A DNA stretch of 64,000 nucleotides from Tepidiformaceae bacterium (lineage in GTDB: Bacteria > Chloroflexota > Dehalococcoidia > Tepidiformales > Tepidiformaceae): positions 186,001-250,000 of the forward strand of contig OY282446.1 in the NCBI GenBank assembly GCA_958295975.1, written 5' to 3'. Under the pieces are notes generated by a model. That model was not told the DNA's origin. It saw only the letters and a program-made list of their open reading frames with translations, and did no database searches. Below, piece by piece: positions 9,129 to 19,300 of this stretch. Position 1 is the stretch's first letter; each line of letters opens with the position of its first letter. A program made the translations under genes and the position numbers.

Positions 9129-9172
9129 CGCGCCGCACGGGCCCGCGCCGTTCTCCACCAACTCGATTCCTT

Positions 9173-9178
9173 TATGTT
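9173..9178 (+). promoter_or_regulatory. Possible -10 box (TATGTT) upstream of the response regulator
   Basis: TATGTT occurs in a locally AT-richer stretch, with TTCTCC 16 nt upstream as a weak -35. If it is used, transcription would begin near 9185, which excludes the ATG at 9174 as a start and favours the ATG at 9252. Confidence 0.3.
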
Positions 9179-9251
9179 GGGGCGCGGATTGACGGGCCGC
9201 GGGCCGCCCGCCAAGATGCGCGGACCGCCAACCCCGAACGACAGGAACGTG

Positions 9252-9932
9252 ATGCCCCTCGTCGCCGCCGTCAGCCGGGATCCGCGCATGCGGAGCGCCC
9301 TCGAGACGTATCTCGGCGGGCGCGGCTACGCCACCGGGACGTTCGCGAACTACGACGTGCTCATGGAGGACCTCGACCCGGCGGCGCCCGACGGCCTCGT
9401 CGTGGACGTGCAGGGGGTTCCCCGCGGAGAGGCGGGCGCGCGCTTCACGCAGTTCAACCAGTGGCTGGCGCGCACCTACGCGACGGGGAAGCCGCCGGAG
9501 CTCGTCTACCTGCTGCGGAAGGGATCGCGGCGTCCCCGCATCGACCTGCCCGGCCCCATCATCAAGAAGCCGTTCCCGCTGGAGAAGCTGGGGGAGACGC
9601 TGCGCGGCCAGCTCGGCTACCCGCCCCTCGCGCCGCGCCGCCCCCTCCACATCGAGGCGGAGACGAACACGCTGCGGGGGAACGCGGGCGCGGCGCGTCT
9701 GACGAACATCGAGGCGAACCTGCTCGCCTACCTGATGGAGCACGAGGGCGAAATCCTGCACCCCGGCAGGCTGCTCTCGGAGGTGTGGCAGTACCGCGAC
9801 GCCACCGGCGCGAGCACGCTGGTGCGCGCCCACGTGAGCAACCTGCGCCGCAAGATGCGCGCCGTGCTCGGCGAGGGCGAGCAGCTGCACCTCGAAACGA
9901 TCCGGGGGAAGGGCTACCGCTTCGTGGCCTGA
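9252..9932 (+). CDS. Response-regulator-like protein with degenerate receiver and OmpR/PhoB winged helix
   Basis: About 226 residues. The N-terminal domain follows the receiver layout, with D in LVVDVQG at the phospho-acceptor position and the conserved lysine in IIKKPFP. The acidic pair normally found at the end of strand 1 is replaced (AVSRDP), so phosphorylation is doubtful. The C-terminal domain is a PhoB-type winged helix (LTNIEANLLAYLMEHEGEIL ... RAHVSNLRRKM ... IRGKGYRFVA). No sensor kinase is adjacent. The ATG at 9252 has AGGA about 7 nt upstream; an in-frame ATG at 9174 would add 26 residues but lies on a putative promoter. comEC follows 16 nt downstream. Confidence 0.75.
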   Translation: MPLVAAVSRDPRMRSALETYLGGRGYATGTFANYDVLMEDLDPAAPDGLVVDVQGVPRGEAGARFTQFNQWLARTYATGKPPELVYLLRKGSRRPRIDLPGPIIKKPFPLEKLGETLRGQLGYPPLAPRRPLHIEAETNTLRGNAGAARLTNIEANLLAYLMEHEGEILHPGRLLSEVWQYRDATGASTLVRAHVSNLRRKMRAVLGEGEQLHLETIRGKGYRFVA

Positions 9933-9947
9933 GGCCACGCCGACGGC

Positions 9948-12332
9948 GTGACGCTCCCCGTCCTCGCCGCCGCCTGGCTCCTCGGCATCGCCGCCAGCGC
10001 CATCTGGGGCGCGCCGCCGTGGACGGCGGGCGCGTGGTTCGCCGCTCTCGCGCCCGCGGGCTGGGCGTGGAAGGGGGGCGGCGGGGCCCTGCTGGCGCTG
10101 GCGGCGGCGCTGCTCGCCCTGCTGGGCGCGTGGCGCTTCGAGGGCTGGGCGGAGACGCCCGCGCCCGACCTCGCGCGCTTCCTCGACATGGACGTGACGA
10201 TCGAGGGGCGCATCGACTCCGAGCCGGACCCGGGCCTCACCACGGTGCGCTACCGCGTGCGCGCCGAGCGGATCCTCGGCGCGGACGGGCGCTGGCGCGG
10301 GACGGCGGGCCGCGCGATCGTCACCCTGCGCGAGGGCACGGCGCACGACCGCGGCGCGCGCGTGCGCCTCTCCGGCGAGCTGGAAGCGCCCCCGCTCCTC
10401 GAGGCGTTCGACTACCGCGCCTTCCTCGCGCGGCGCGGCATCGTGGGCACGATGTCCTTCCCGCGCGTGGAGACGACGGACGCGGGAACGCAGCGCACGA
10501 TCACGACGATCGCCTCGCGCGTGCGGCTGCGGCTGGAGCGCGCCCTGCGGGCGACGCTGCCCGAACCGACGGCCTCGCTGGCGGCGGGCATCGTCATGGG
10601 GCGCGACGCGGCCATGCCGCGCGAGCTCACGGAGTCCTTCCGCGCGACGGGGCTGGCGCACTTCGTAGCCGTCTCCGGATCGAACGTAGCGCTGGCGGCG
10701 GCGCTCGCCTTCGCCCTCTTCACGCCGCTCGTGGGGCGCACGCGCGCGATCGTGCCCGCCGTGCTCTCGATCGCGGTCTACACCTTCCTCGCGGGCGCGG
10801 AGGAGACCGTCGTACGGGCGGCCATCATGGCGGCCATCGTGCTGGCGGGCTACTGGCTGGGGAGGCCGCAGAGCGGCGTCGCCGCCCTGGGCGCGGCGGC
10901 CATCCTCATGACCGCCGCGCAGCCGGGGCTGGCCGTGGACGCGGGCTTTCAGCTGAGCGTGGCCACCACCGCCGGGCTCATGGCCTTCTCCCCCTGGATT
11001 CGCCACGGGCTGGCCGCGCTGGCGGGGCGGCTGGGCATCGCCGCCGCCGTGCCCGGCGTGCTGCTGGACGTGGCGGCGCTCTCGCTGGCGGCGTGGATCG
11101 CGGCCCTGCCCATCATCTGGGCGGTCTTCGGGCAGGTCTCGCTCATCGGGCCGCTCGTGAACGTGCCCACCGTGCCCGTCTTCGCCATCGCCTTCTGGGC
11201 GAGCGCGGCGGCGGCGCTGGCGGGCGTCGCGTGGGAACCGGCGGGCTGGATCGCGGGGGCCGCCGCCTGGTACCCGCTGGGCTTCATCGTGTGGATGGCG
11301 GAGGCGGGCGCGAGCGTGCCCCACGCCGCCATCGAGCTGCCCCGCTTCGGGTCCGGGGCGGCGCTGGCGGCGAGCCTGGCGCTGGCCGTGGCGGGCTGGC
11401 CCGCCTACCGCCGCCTTCCCCCGGAGCGGCCCCTCCCGGGCCGTCTCGCGCTGGCCCCGATCTCCCCGCGCGCCGCCCGCGTCGTACGGCGGACCGTGGC
11501 CGGAGGCGGCGCGGGAGCGCTCGCGGCGGCGGTCGCCGTCCTCAGCCTCGCGCCCATCGGCGGGCCGGGACGGCTGGAAGTGGCCATCCTCGACGTGGGG
11601 CAGGGCGACGCCATCCTCGTGACCACGCCGAACGGCGCGCGCGTGCTCGTGGACGGCGGGCCGAGCGGCCTCGTGCTCGCGCGGGAGCTGGGCGAGGCGC
11701 TCCCGCACTGGGCGCACTCGCTCCACGCCGTCGTCCTCACCCATCCCGACGCCGACCACGTGGGCGGCCTGCCCGACGCGCTCGAACGCTTCCGCACGGG
11801 GACGGTCTACGACAGCGGCGCGCTGCGCGAGACGGCCGTGTTCGCGCGGTTCGCGGAGGCGGCGGACGCGCGCGAAACGCTGCGGCGCGGCGACGCCTTC
11901 ACGGTAGACGGCGTCCGCTTCGAGGTGCTGTGGCCATCGCCGGGGGAGCTGCCCGACGGGACCAACGCCGCCTCGCTGGCGCTGCTCGTACGCTACGGGA
12001 AAACGCGCATCCTGCTGCCGGGCGACATCGAGAAGACGGCGCAGCGCGCGCTCCTCGCGCAGGGCGTTCCCGTGGCCGACGCGCTGCTCGCGCCCCACCA
12101 CGGCGCGGACACGAACGCCGACGGCTTCCTCGACGCCACGGAGGCGGCGCTCGCCGTGATCTCCGTGGGCACGGACAACCGCCACGGCCACCCCGCGCCA
12201 GAGACGCTGGCCGCGCTCGCCGGGCGGGCGGTGCTGCGCACGGACCTGCACGGGCGCGTCGTCGTCCTCAGCGACGGCGAGGCCCTCCGCGTACGCGCCG
12301 AGCACTTTGCGCCTGCGGGGGGCGGGCGGTAG
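9948..12332 (+). CDS. comEC: DNA internalisation/competence protein ComEC/Rec2
   Basis: A 794-residue membrane protein that forms the inner-membrane channel for single-stranded DNA in natural transformation. N-terminal hydrophobic helices are followed by a DUF4131-like soluble segment, then the Competence domain with many membrane spans (FVAVSGSNVALAAALAF). A C-terminal metallo-beta-lactamase domain from about residue 548 has LDVGQGDAILV, THPDADHVGG and APHHGADTNADG, including the metal-binding histidines and aspartates. Length and order are typical of full ComEC. The GTG start is preceded by no clear ribosome site. No other com genes are in the window. Confidence 0.9.
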   Translation: MTLPVLAAAWLLGIAASAIWGAPPWTAGAWFAALAPAGWAWKGGGGALLALAAALLALLGAWRFEGWAETPAPDLARFLDMDVTIEGRIDSEPDPGLTTVRYRVRAERILGADGRWRGTAGRAIVTLREGTAHDRGARVRLSGELEAPPLLEAFDYRAFLARRGIVGTMSFPRVETTDAGTQRTITTIASRVRLRLERALRATLPEPTASLAAGIVMGRDAAMPRELTESFRATGLAHFVAVSGSNVALAAALAFALFTPLVGRTRAIVPAVLSIAVYTFLAGAEETVVRAAIMAAIVLAGYWLGRPQSGVAALGAAAILMTAAQPGLAVDAGFQLSVATTAGLMAFSPWIRHGLAALAGRLGIAAAVPGVLLDVAALSLAAWIAALPIIWAVFGQVSLIGPLVNVPTVPVFAIAFWASAAAALAGVAWEPAGWIAGAAAWYPLGFIVWMAEAGASVPHAAIELPRFGSGAALAASLALAVAGWPAYRRLPPERPLPGRLALAPISPRAARVVRRTVAGGGAGALAAAVAVLSLAPIGGPGRLEVAILDVGQGDAILVTTPNGARVLVDGGPSGLVLARELGEALPHWAHSLHAVVLTHPDADHVGGLPDALERFRTGTVYDSGALRETAVFARFAEAADARETLRRGDAFTVDGVRFEVLWPSPGELPDGTNAASLALLVRYGKTRILLPGDIEKTAQRALLAQGVPVADALLAPHHGADTNADGFLDATEAALAVISVGTDNRHGHPAPETLAALAGRAVLRTDLHGRVVVLSDGEALRVRAEHFAPAGGGR

Positions 12333-12367
12333 CGTAGCGGGGCCCCACGGGGCGGAGAGGCGGCGTC

Positions 12368-13102
12368 ATGCCGGAACGAGTCGATGGCCGCCAGCCCCGC
12401 GAGCTGCGGCCCGTGACCATCGAGACGGGCTACCAGGAGTTCGCCGAGGGCAGCTGCCTCGTTTCCTTCGGCAAGACGCGCGTGCTCTGCGCCGCGAGCG
12501 TGGCCGAGCGCCAGCCCGGCTGGCTGCGCAACACGCAGAGCGGCTGGGTGACCGCCGAATACGCCATGCTCCCGCGCGCCACTTCGACGCGCACGCAGCG
12601 CGAGGTGGACCGCGGCCATCCGGGCGGGCGCACGCAGGAGATCCAGCGCCTCATCGGGCGATCCCTGCGCGCCGCCGTCGATCTCGACCTGCTCGGCCCG
12701 CGCACCATCACCGTCGATTGCGATGTGCTGCAGGCGGACGGGGGCACGCGCACGGCGGCCATCACGGGCGGCTTCGTGGCCCTGCGCCTGGCCGCCGAGC
12801 GGCTCGCGCGCGACGGGCGCATCCCGCCCGCGACGATTACGACCGCCGTGGCCGCCGTCTCCGCCGGCATCGTCGGGGGCGAACCGCTGCTCGACCTCTG
12901 CTACGAGGAGGACTCGGGCGCCGAGGTCGATTTCAACGTCGTCATGACCGGCGAGGACGCCTTCGTGGAGGTGCAGGGCACCGCCGAAGGCAAGGCATTC
13001 GACGAGGCCGCCCTGGGCGCGCTCACGGGCCTGGCGCGCGACGGCATCTCCGAACTCTTCGAGCGGCAGCGGGAGGCGCTGCGCCTCGCCCCTCAGACGT
13101 AG
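12368..13102 (+). CDS. rph: Ribonuclease PH
   Basis: A 244-residue phosphorolytic 3'-5' exoribonuclease that trims tRNA 3' ends. Recognisable segments are [29 protein letters not shown] with the phosphate-binding arginines, [19 protein letters not shown] and [19 protein letters not shown], the family signature. The length equals that of typical RNase PH. Its 3' end overlaps the convergent HIT gene by 10 nt. Confidence 0.95.
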   Translation: MPERVDGRQPRELRPVTIETGYQEFAEGSCLVSFGKTRVLCAASVAERQPGWLRNTQSGWVTAEYAMLPRATSTRTQREVDRGHPGGRTQEIQRLIGRSLRAAVDLDLLGPRTITVDCDVLQADGGTRTAAITGGFVALRLAAERLARDGRIPPATITTAVAAVSAGIVGGEPLLDLCYEEDSGAEVDFNVVMTGEDAFVEVQGTAEGKAFDEAALGALTGLARDGISELFERQREALRLAPQT

Positions 13103-13425
13103 GGGCCGAGCTGCATGCCGCCCACGATGTGGAGGTGCCCGTGCTCCTGACTCTGCATGGCCGCGAAGCCGAAGTTGGAGAGCAGGCGGAAGCCGTCGGG
13201 GCAGACCTTCGCGCCGATCTCGGCGGCCACGCGCCCCACCGCGCCGATGCCGCCGTCCCACAGCTCGGCCTGCGTGCGGTGCTCCTTCGTCATGGCCAGC
13301 AGCATGACCGGGGCCCAGCGCAGCACGTTGCGGATGACGATCACCTCGTCGTCCTCATAGACGACGCTGGCGGGCTCCTCGCCCGCGACGATGTCGCAGA
13401 ACACACAGTAGGGCGCGCGCTTCAT
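13093..13425 (-). CDS. HIT-family hydrolase
   Basis: A 110-residue histidine-triad protein. The catalytic motif is seen as [10 protein letters not shown] (H-x-H-x-H), preceded by [19 protein letters not shown], the typical N-terminus. HIT enzymes hydrolyse nucleotide phosphoramidates or dinucleoside polyphosphates. It lacks the usual QxVxH spacing of Hint proteins, so the exact subfamily is unclear. Minus-strand TAGAAT lies 12 nt before the ATG. Confidence 0.85.
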   Translation of the reverse strand: MKRAPYCVFCDIVAGEEPASVVYEDDEVIVIRNVLRWAPVMLLAMTKEHRTQAELWDGGIGAVGRVAAEIGAKVCPDGFRLLSNFGFAAMQSQEHGHLHIVGGMQLGPYV

Positions 13426-13437
13426 GACGGGGGCCCG

Positions 13438-13443
13438 ATTCTA
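13438..13443 (-). promoter_or_regulatory. Putative -10 box (TAGAAT) of the HIT gene
   Basis: Minus-strand TAGAAT, 5 of 6 matches to TATAAT, 12 nt before the ATG at 13425. No -35 is evident. Confidence 0.45.
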
Positions 13444-13478
13444 CAGGGCGCGGGCGCGCGCCCGCCGGAGGAGCGCTG

Positions 13479-14753
13479 ATGCCCCGCCTCATGCCCATCC
13501 GCGGGCTGCGCTACACGGAGCGGGCGGGACCGCTCGACCAGCTGCTGGCGCCGCCCTTCGACGTGATCGGGGAGGACGAGCGCGCACGCCTCGCCGGGCG
13601 CTCGCCCTGGAACGCCGTGCGCCTCGAGCTGGGCGAGTCCGGCCCCGACCGCGACGCGGCCGTGGCGGCGGAGCTGGCGCGCTGGATCGCGGAGGGCGTG
13701 CTCGCGCGCGACGCCGAGCCCATGCTCTACGTCTACGAGCAGGCCTTCACGGAGGACGGCGCGGAACACCGCCGCCGCGCGCTCGTCTGCGGCGTCGAGT
13801 CGCAGCCCTGGGAGGCGGGGGCGGTGAAGCCGCACGAGTTCACCCTGTCCGCGCCGCGCGCCGACCGCCTGCGCCTGCTGCGGGCCACGCGCACGCAGTT
13901 CAGCCCCATCTTCATGCTGGCGCGCGACCGCTCGGGCCAGCTCGCCACGCTGCTCGCGGACACGGCCGCGGGCGGCGCGCCGGACATGGCGGGCGCGAGC
14001 GGCGGCGTGGCCCACCGCCTGTGGGCGCTCCCCGCCGAACGCGCCGTGCTGCGCCCGATCGCGCCCCTGCTGTCGGAGTCGTTCTACGTGGCCGACGGCC
14101 ACCACCGCTACGAGACCGCCCTCGCCTACCGCCGCTGGCTGGCGGAACGCGAGGGCGAGCTGGCGCCCGACCATCCCGCGCGCTTCGTCATGGCGGGCGT
14201 GGTGCCCGCGGACGACGCCGGGCTCATCGTGCGCCCCCTCCACCGCCACGTGCCCCGTCCCGCGCCCGCGGACTGGGAGGCGCGGCTGGCGCCCGTGTTC
14301 GCCGTCGAGGAGACGGCGGCGGCGCTGGAGGCGGAGGCGCTGGAAGCCCTGCGCGCGACGGCCCCGGAGGCGATCGTGGCGCTGAACCTGGCGCCCGGGC
14401 GCGCGCACCTGCTGCGTCCGCGCGGCGCGGAGGCCGTGGCCGCGATCGCGCCCGCGGGCTCCAGCGCGCGCTGGGCGGGCGAACCGCCCATCCTCCTGCG
14501 CTACGGCGCGCTGGTCCCGCTCTGGGGCATCAGCGACGAGGAGTTCCGCGCGGGCGCGGTGACCTTCACCCACGAAACGTCCGCCGTGCTGGAGGCGCTG
14601 CGCGCGCGCGGCGGGGCGGGCTTCCTGCTCCAGCCCGTGGCCGCGGGCGAGGTGATGGCGCTGGCCGACGGCGGCGAGCGGCTGCCCCAGAAATCGACCT
14701 TCTATCACCCGAAGCTGGGGACGGGGCTCGTGTTCGCGCCGCTCACGCCCTAG
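13479..14753 (+). CDS. DUF1015 family protein
   Basis: A 424-residue soluble protein recognised by its N-terminal (LMPIRGLRYT ... LLAPPFDVI) and central signature (FYVADGHHRYETALAYRRW). The family is widespread and its biochemical role is not firmly established. In several phyla it sits beside serA and class-V aminotransferases, as here, so a link with serine metabolism is plausible. GGAGGAG precedes the ATG by about 7 nt. Its stop overlaps the convergent serA stop by 4 nt. Confidence 0.88.
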   Translation: MPRLMPIRGLRYTERAGPLDQLLAPPFDVIGEDERARLAGRSPWNAVRLELGESGPDRDAAVAAELARWIAEGVLARDAEPMLYVYEQAFTEDGAEHRRRALVCGVESQPWEAGAVKPHEFTLSAPRADRLRLLRATRTQFSPIFMLARDRSGQLATLLADTAAGGAPDMAGASGGVAHRLWALPAERAVLRPIAPLLSESFYVADGHHRYETALAYRRWLAEREGELAPDHPARFVMAGVVPADDAGLIVRPLHRHVPRPAPADWEARLAPVFAVEETAAALEAEALEALRATAPEAIVALNLAPGRAHLLRPRGAEAVAAIAPAGSSARWAGEPPILLRYGALVPLWGISDEEFRAGAVTFTHETSAVLEALRARGGAGFLLQPVAAGEVMALADGGERLPQKSTFYHPKLGTGLVFAPLTP

Positions 14754-16339
14754 AGACGCACGAGGCGCGCGCTGGCGATGCCCTCCATGGCGGCGATCAG
14801 GGCGAGGGCGGCGGCGTCCGGCTCCTCGTCGAGCACCAGCACCATGAGCGCACGCTCGCGGGCGTCGCGCCGCCCCACGCGCATGGCGCTGACGTTGATG
14901 TCGAGCCCGCCCAGCAGCGTCCCCAGCTTGCCGATCATGCCAGGGCGGTCCTCGTTTTCGCAGACGAGCAGGAAGGCGCCCGGGCCGGGCGTGAGGTCGA
15001 TGTCGAACTCGTTGATGCGCACGATGCCGGGCCGCGCGTGATGGGCCGTGCCGCTCACGGTCACGCGCGCCTCGCTGCTGCCCACGCGCAGCTCGATGAG
15101 GTTGTGGAACTCCTCGTGCGAGGCGCGCAGGTGCTCGTCGATGCTCCAGCCGCGCGCCGTGGCGATGCCGGCGGCGTTCACGAGGTTCACGGTCTGGTCG
15201 CTGATCGGCCCCAGCAGGCCGCGCACGGCGAACGCCTTGAGGGGCGTCACGTCGTGCTCCGCGATCTCGCCGAAGAAGGCCAGCTCGATGGTCGTCAGCT
15301 GCCCCCGCAGGAGTTGCGTCGCCACCGTGCCCAGCAGTTCCGCCACGGCCAGGTAGGGCCCCACGATTTCGAGCGTCTCCGGCGGCACGAGGGGGGCGTT
15401 CACGGGGTAGCGCGGCGGACGCCCCGCGAGCACGTCCAGCACCTGCTCGGCCACGTCCACGGCGATGCGCTCCTGCGCCTCGGCGGTCGAGCCCGCGAGG
15501 TGGGGCGTGACGATGATGCGCTCCTCGGCGAGCAGGGGCAGGTCGCCCGGCGGCTCCGTGGAGAACACGTCGAGGGCGGCGCCCGCGACCTTCCCCGAGC
15601 GCACGCCCTCGAGCAGCGCGTCCTCGTCGATGATGCCGCCGCGGGCGGCGTTCACGAGGCGCACGCCGTCCTTCATGGCCGCGATCTGTTCGCGTCCGAT
15701 CATGCCGCGCGTGGCCGCCGTGAGGGGCGTGTGCACGCTGATGAAGTCGCTCTCCGCGTAGAGCCGGTCGAGCTCGACGGGTTCCGCGCCGAGGGCGCGC
15801 ACGCGCTCCGCGGGCACGAACGGATCGTGGGTCACGGCGCGCATCTCGAAGGCGAGGGCGCGGCGCGCCATCTCCGAGCCGATGGGCCCGAAGCCGACGA
15901 GGCCGAGCGTGCGCCCGCGCAACTCCGCGCCCATGAACGCGCGCCGCCGCCACTCCCCGCCACGCAGCGAGCGGTCGGCCCGCGGGATGTGGCGCGCCAG
16001 CGAGAGCAGCAGGGCGAAGGCGTGTTCGGCGGCGGCGATGGTGTTCCCGCGCGGCGCGTTCACCACCACCACGCCGCGCGCCGTGGCCGCGTCGAGGTCC
16101 ACGTTATCGACGCCCGTGCCCGCGCGCGCGATGACCTGCAGGCGGTCGGCCTCCGCGAGCGCCTCCGCGGTGACGCGCACGCCGCTGCGCACGACGAGCG
16201 CGTCGCAGCCGCGCAGGGCCTCGCGCAGCTCGTCCGGCGCGAGGCCGGTACGCACCTCCACGTCGGCGTCGCGCCGCAGGAGCGCCACGCCCTCCGCGGC
16301 GATGGGGTCGGCCACCAGCACCTTCGGGCGTTCGGTCAT
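14750..16339 (-). CDS. serA: D-3-phosphoglycerate dehydrogenase, long form
   Basis: A 529-residue enzyme oxidising 3-phosphoglycerate in the first step of serine synthesis. It has the 2-hydroxyacid dehydrogenase body with GLVGFGPIG as NAD loop, the catalytic arginine segment VNAARGGIIDEDAL, and HLAGSTAEAQ with the catalytic histidine. An extra intervening domain follows (about 320-450), and a C-terminal ACT domain (LLVCENEDRPGMIGKLGTLL) for serine feedback. This is the long type known from actinobacteria. Its ATG overlaps the stop of the upstream helicase gene by 4 nt, an odd coupling between a biosynthetic gene and a defence gene. Confidence 0.95.
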   Translation of the reverse strand: MTERPKVLVADPIAAEGVALLRRDADVEVRTGLAPDELREALRGCDALVVRSGVRVTAEALAEADRLQVIARAGTGVDNVDLDAATARGVVVVNAPRGNTIAAAEHAFALLLSLARHIPRADRSLRGGEWRRRAFMGAELRGRTLGLVGFGPIGSEMARRALAFEMRAVTHDPFVPAERVRALGAEPVELDRLYAESDFISVHTPLTAATRGMIGREQIAAMKDGVRLVNAARGGIIDEDALLEGVRSGKVAGAALDVFSTEPPGDLPLLAEERIIVTPHLAGSTAEAQERIAVDVAEQVLDVLAGRPPRYPVNAPLVPPETLEIVGPYLAVAELLGTVATQLLRGQLTTIELAFFGEIAEHDVTPLKAFAVRGLLGPISDQTVNLVNAAGIATARGWSIDEHLRASHEEFHNLIELRVGSSEARVTVSGTAHHARPGIVRINEFDIDLTPGPGAFLLVCENEDRPGMIGKLGTLLGGLDINVSAMRVGRRDARERALMVLVLDEEPDAAALALIAAMEGIASARLVRL

Positions 16340-19300
16340 GCCGCCGGCTCCACCGCTTCCGTCACGACCTGGAAGGCCACGACGCCGATGTCGTCCGGCG
16401 TCAGCTCATAGCGGGGCGCGTCGGGGAGTTTGACCGGCCGGAGACCGAAGTCGTCGAGGACGATGCGCGCGACCTGCTCGGCGGCATCCAGCATGGGCCG
16501 TTCGCCCGCCTCGCATTCGCGGCGAATGCGCGAGAGCGCACGCAGGAGCGCCCGGCCGCGCGGCGCCAGCAGCGCTTCATCGGCGCGCGAGAACTCATCC
16601 CGGGCTGGAAGCGATATGTCCCGGAGGAGACCGAGCGCCCAGCGCTGGCTCGCGGGCAGGGCGGGGCGCCCCGCCTTCGGATCGCGGGCCGCGTTGTGCA
16701 CCCGGCAGACATCCTCGGCGGCAAGCTCCCACGCCCATTCGAGATAGTCGTCGTCGGGCAGGGCCAGGCGGGATTCGCCAGCCGGATCGGCCAGCCGCAG
16801 GAGCGTGAGCGGCTGGGTCACGACGTCGCCCCTCGCCGTGACCGCGCGCCAGTGCCGGTGGTGGCCGCGCCGCTCCCGCATGGCGAACACGACCACGGGC
16901 AGCGGCAGGTCCGGCGTGCCCCGGTGGCGCGCGAAGGCCGCCCCCACCCCCCACGGCATTTCCCGGAGCCGCGGAATCTCGCCTTCCCTGCGGGCGCGGC
17001 GCAGCAGCTGCCGGTACTCCTCGCCCGCGAACGACCCCGACTGCCCGCCTTCTCCATCCGCGAGCAGCGTCGCATCCCCACCGAGACGGCGCACGTGTCC
17101 CAGCAGGTCCGCGTAGGCGCGCTCCTCGTCGAGGACTCCGCCGAGTACCTGCGACTCCATGCCCACGGAAGCGTTGGCGGCGTGGATCTTGACCGCGATA
17201 CGCGCCTCCAGCCGGAGGATGGCCTCGAGTTCTCCCTGATCGGGCAGCAGCGTCCGCAGGTGCACCTGCGCATGGTCGCTCCCGAGGCGGATCACGCGGC
17301 CATTGCGCTGGACCACGCGCTGGGGGTTCCAGGGCATGTCGTAGGAGATGACCATCTGCGCCTCCTGCAGGTTCTGGCCCTCGGAGAGCACGTCCGTCGC
17401 CAGCAGGAGGTCGACCTCATCGGCCACGGGCGTCTCCCGCACGCCGAGGCCCATCGTACGCGGGCAGAAGCGCCGCAGCTGGCGCTCGCGCTCGTCACTG
17501 TCGCGCTCGTCGCCGATGACGGTGACCATCTCCCGCCCGCCGCGCGCGGAGGCGTCGCCCGCGAGCCGATCGCGCAGGTAGCGGGCCGTATCGCCGTAGC
17601 TCGTGAAGATGGCGACCTTCCCGGCCGTCGACTTCCGCAATTCATCCGCCAGCCTCGCCAGTTTCGGGTCCGGTTGGCCCGCCAGCCGTTCGAGGTCGCT
17701 CCGCATCTCCGCGAGGCGGTCGCGGTCGGCGCGCAGGTCGGGCAGGAAGCCATCGTCCAGCGCCGCCAGCGGGATCGCCTCGTCGTCGCCGTCAAGCGCC
17801 TCGGCGACCACCTCGGGCGGCGGCCCCCCCTCGTCGGCGTACGGGTAGAGCTCGCGCAGGGTCGCGGGCGAGGGCATGACGCCCTGCTCCTCGCAGGCGT
17901 CGAGCGCCACCTCCTGCCTCTCCTGCATGCGCGTCACCGTGCGCAGGGCGGCGTGCACGGAGGACTCGAAGCGCTTGAGCAGGCCCGACCTGATCAGGCC
18001 CGCCAGCGCCTCCTGCCGCCCGGCCGCGCCCCCGCCCGCGAGGCGGTAGGCGTCGGGCCGGTAGCGCGCCATGCTGAGCGCGTCGATCGTGTCCGTGATC
18101 CGCCCCGTGGCCCCGGGGTAGGCCCCGTCGAGGTCGTAGCGCAGCTCGTCCAGCTCCGGCGTCGGGAAGCGCACCGGCGTGCCGTCGGCGAGCGCGTCGT
18201 TGGCGTAGTGCCGCTCCAGGAAGCGCCGATCGCGCCGCACCGTGACCGCATCCACCAGCGGGAAGACCGCCTCCGGCCGGATCGCCTCCGGATCGTTCGC
18301 CCCGCACTCCGCGAAGAAGCTCCGCAGGTCGGCGATGCCCGCCTCCGCGAAGGCCCGATCGTGGCGCGCGAAGAGCATGATCTGGTGGTACAGGTCCCAG
18401 AGCGCGTTGTTCACGGGCGTCGCCGTGAGCAGCACGAGGGCCTTCTTCGTCCCGCCCAGCAGGCGGTCAAGCGCGTGGTACCAGGTCGTGTCCGGATTCC
18501 GCAGGGCGTGCGCCTCGTCCACCACCACCAGCCGGTACACGTCCTTGTCCAGCTGCAGCACCCGCCGCGCGCGCTCCGTCCCGGGGAGCGCCAGCTGCTC
18601 GTCCAGCGCCAGCTCCTGGAAGGAGATCACCTCGCCCGGCAGGTTGGCCGCGGCGATGGCCGGACGCCAGTTCGTGTCCCGCAGCTGGGCGGGCGCGACC
18701 ACCAGCACGTGCCAGCCGCGTTCCCGCGCGTAGTCGCGGATGAACTCCAGCCCGATGAACGTCTTGCCCGTGCCCACGCCATCGGCGTAGAGCACGCCCC
18801 CGCGTTTCCCCACGATGCGCCGCGCGCGCAGATAGCCGTCGCGCTGGAAGCGCGTCAGCTGATCCGTCTCCGGCTCGCCGTCCGCATCGTCCCCGTAGTA
18901 CTCCAGCAGCATGCGCAGGAAGATCTGCTCCGGCGTGTACTCCGGAACGGCGGGGAACAGCCGCTCGCGCAGCTCGTCCTTGTAGTCGTCCGCCCCGGCC
19001 CACAACTCATCGAACCAGCCCGCCGCCTCCGCCGCCACGCCGGGCTGGTAGTGGGCCATGCCCAGCTCGAGGTTCCCGCGCAGGCCGCCCCCCGTCAGGT
19101 TCGCCGAGGTGACCAGCGCCGCCATGCGCCCCTCCGCCCCCGCCCGCGGCGCGAACACGTACGCCTTGCCGTGGAGGAAGCGCCCCGTGTAGCGCCGCGC
19201 CTCCACCCCCTCCCGCGCGAGGAAGGCGTCCACGGCGCGCAGCGTGTCCAGACGGCGGCTGGGCGGGAAGGCGTCGAAATCGCGCTCGTCGCGCAGGCGG

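Noticed and set aside
7590-12305. Very long minus-strand open frame (over 1500 codons) opposite ltaE and comEC
   Set aside because: It is antisense to clearly conserved genes, its peptide is Arg/Ala/His-rich without motifs, and such frames are expected in DNA of this GC content.
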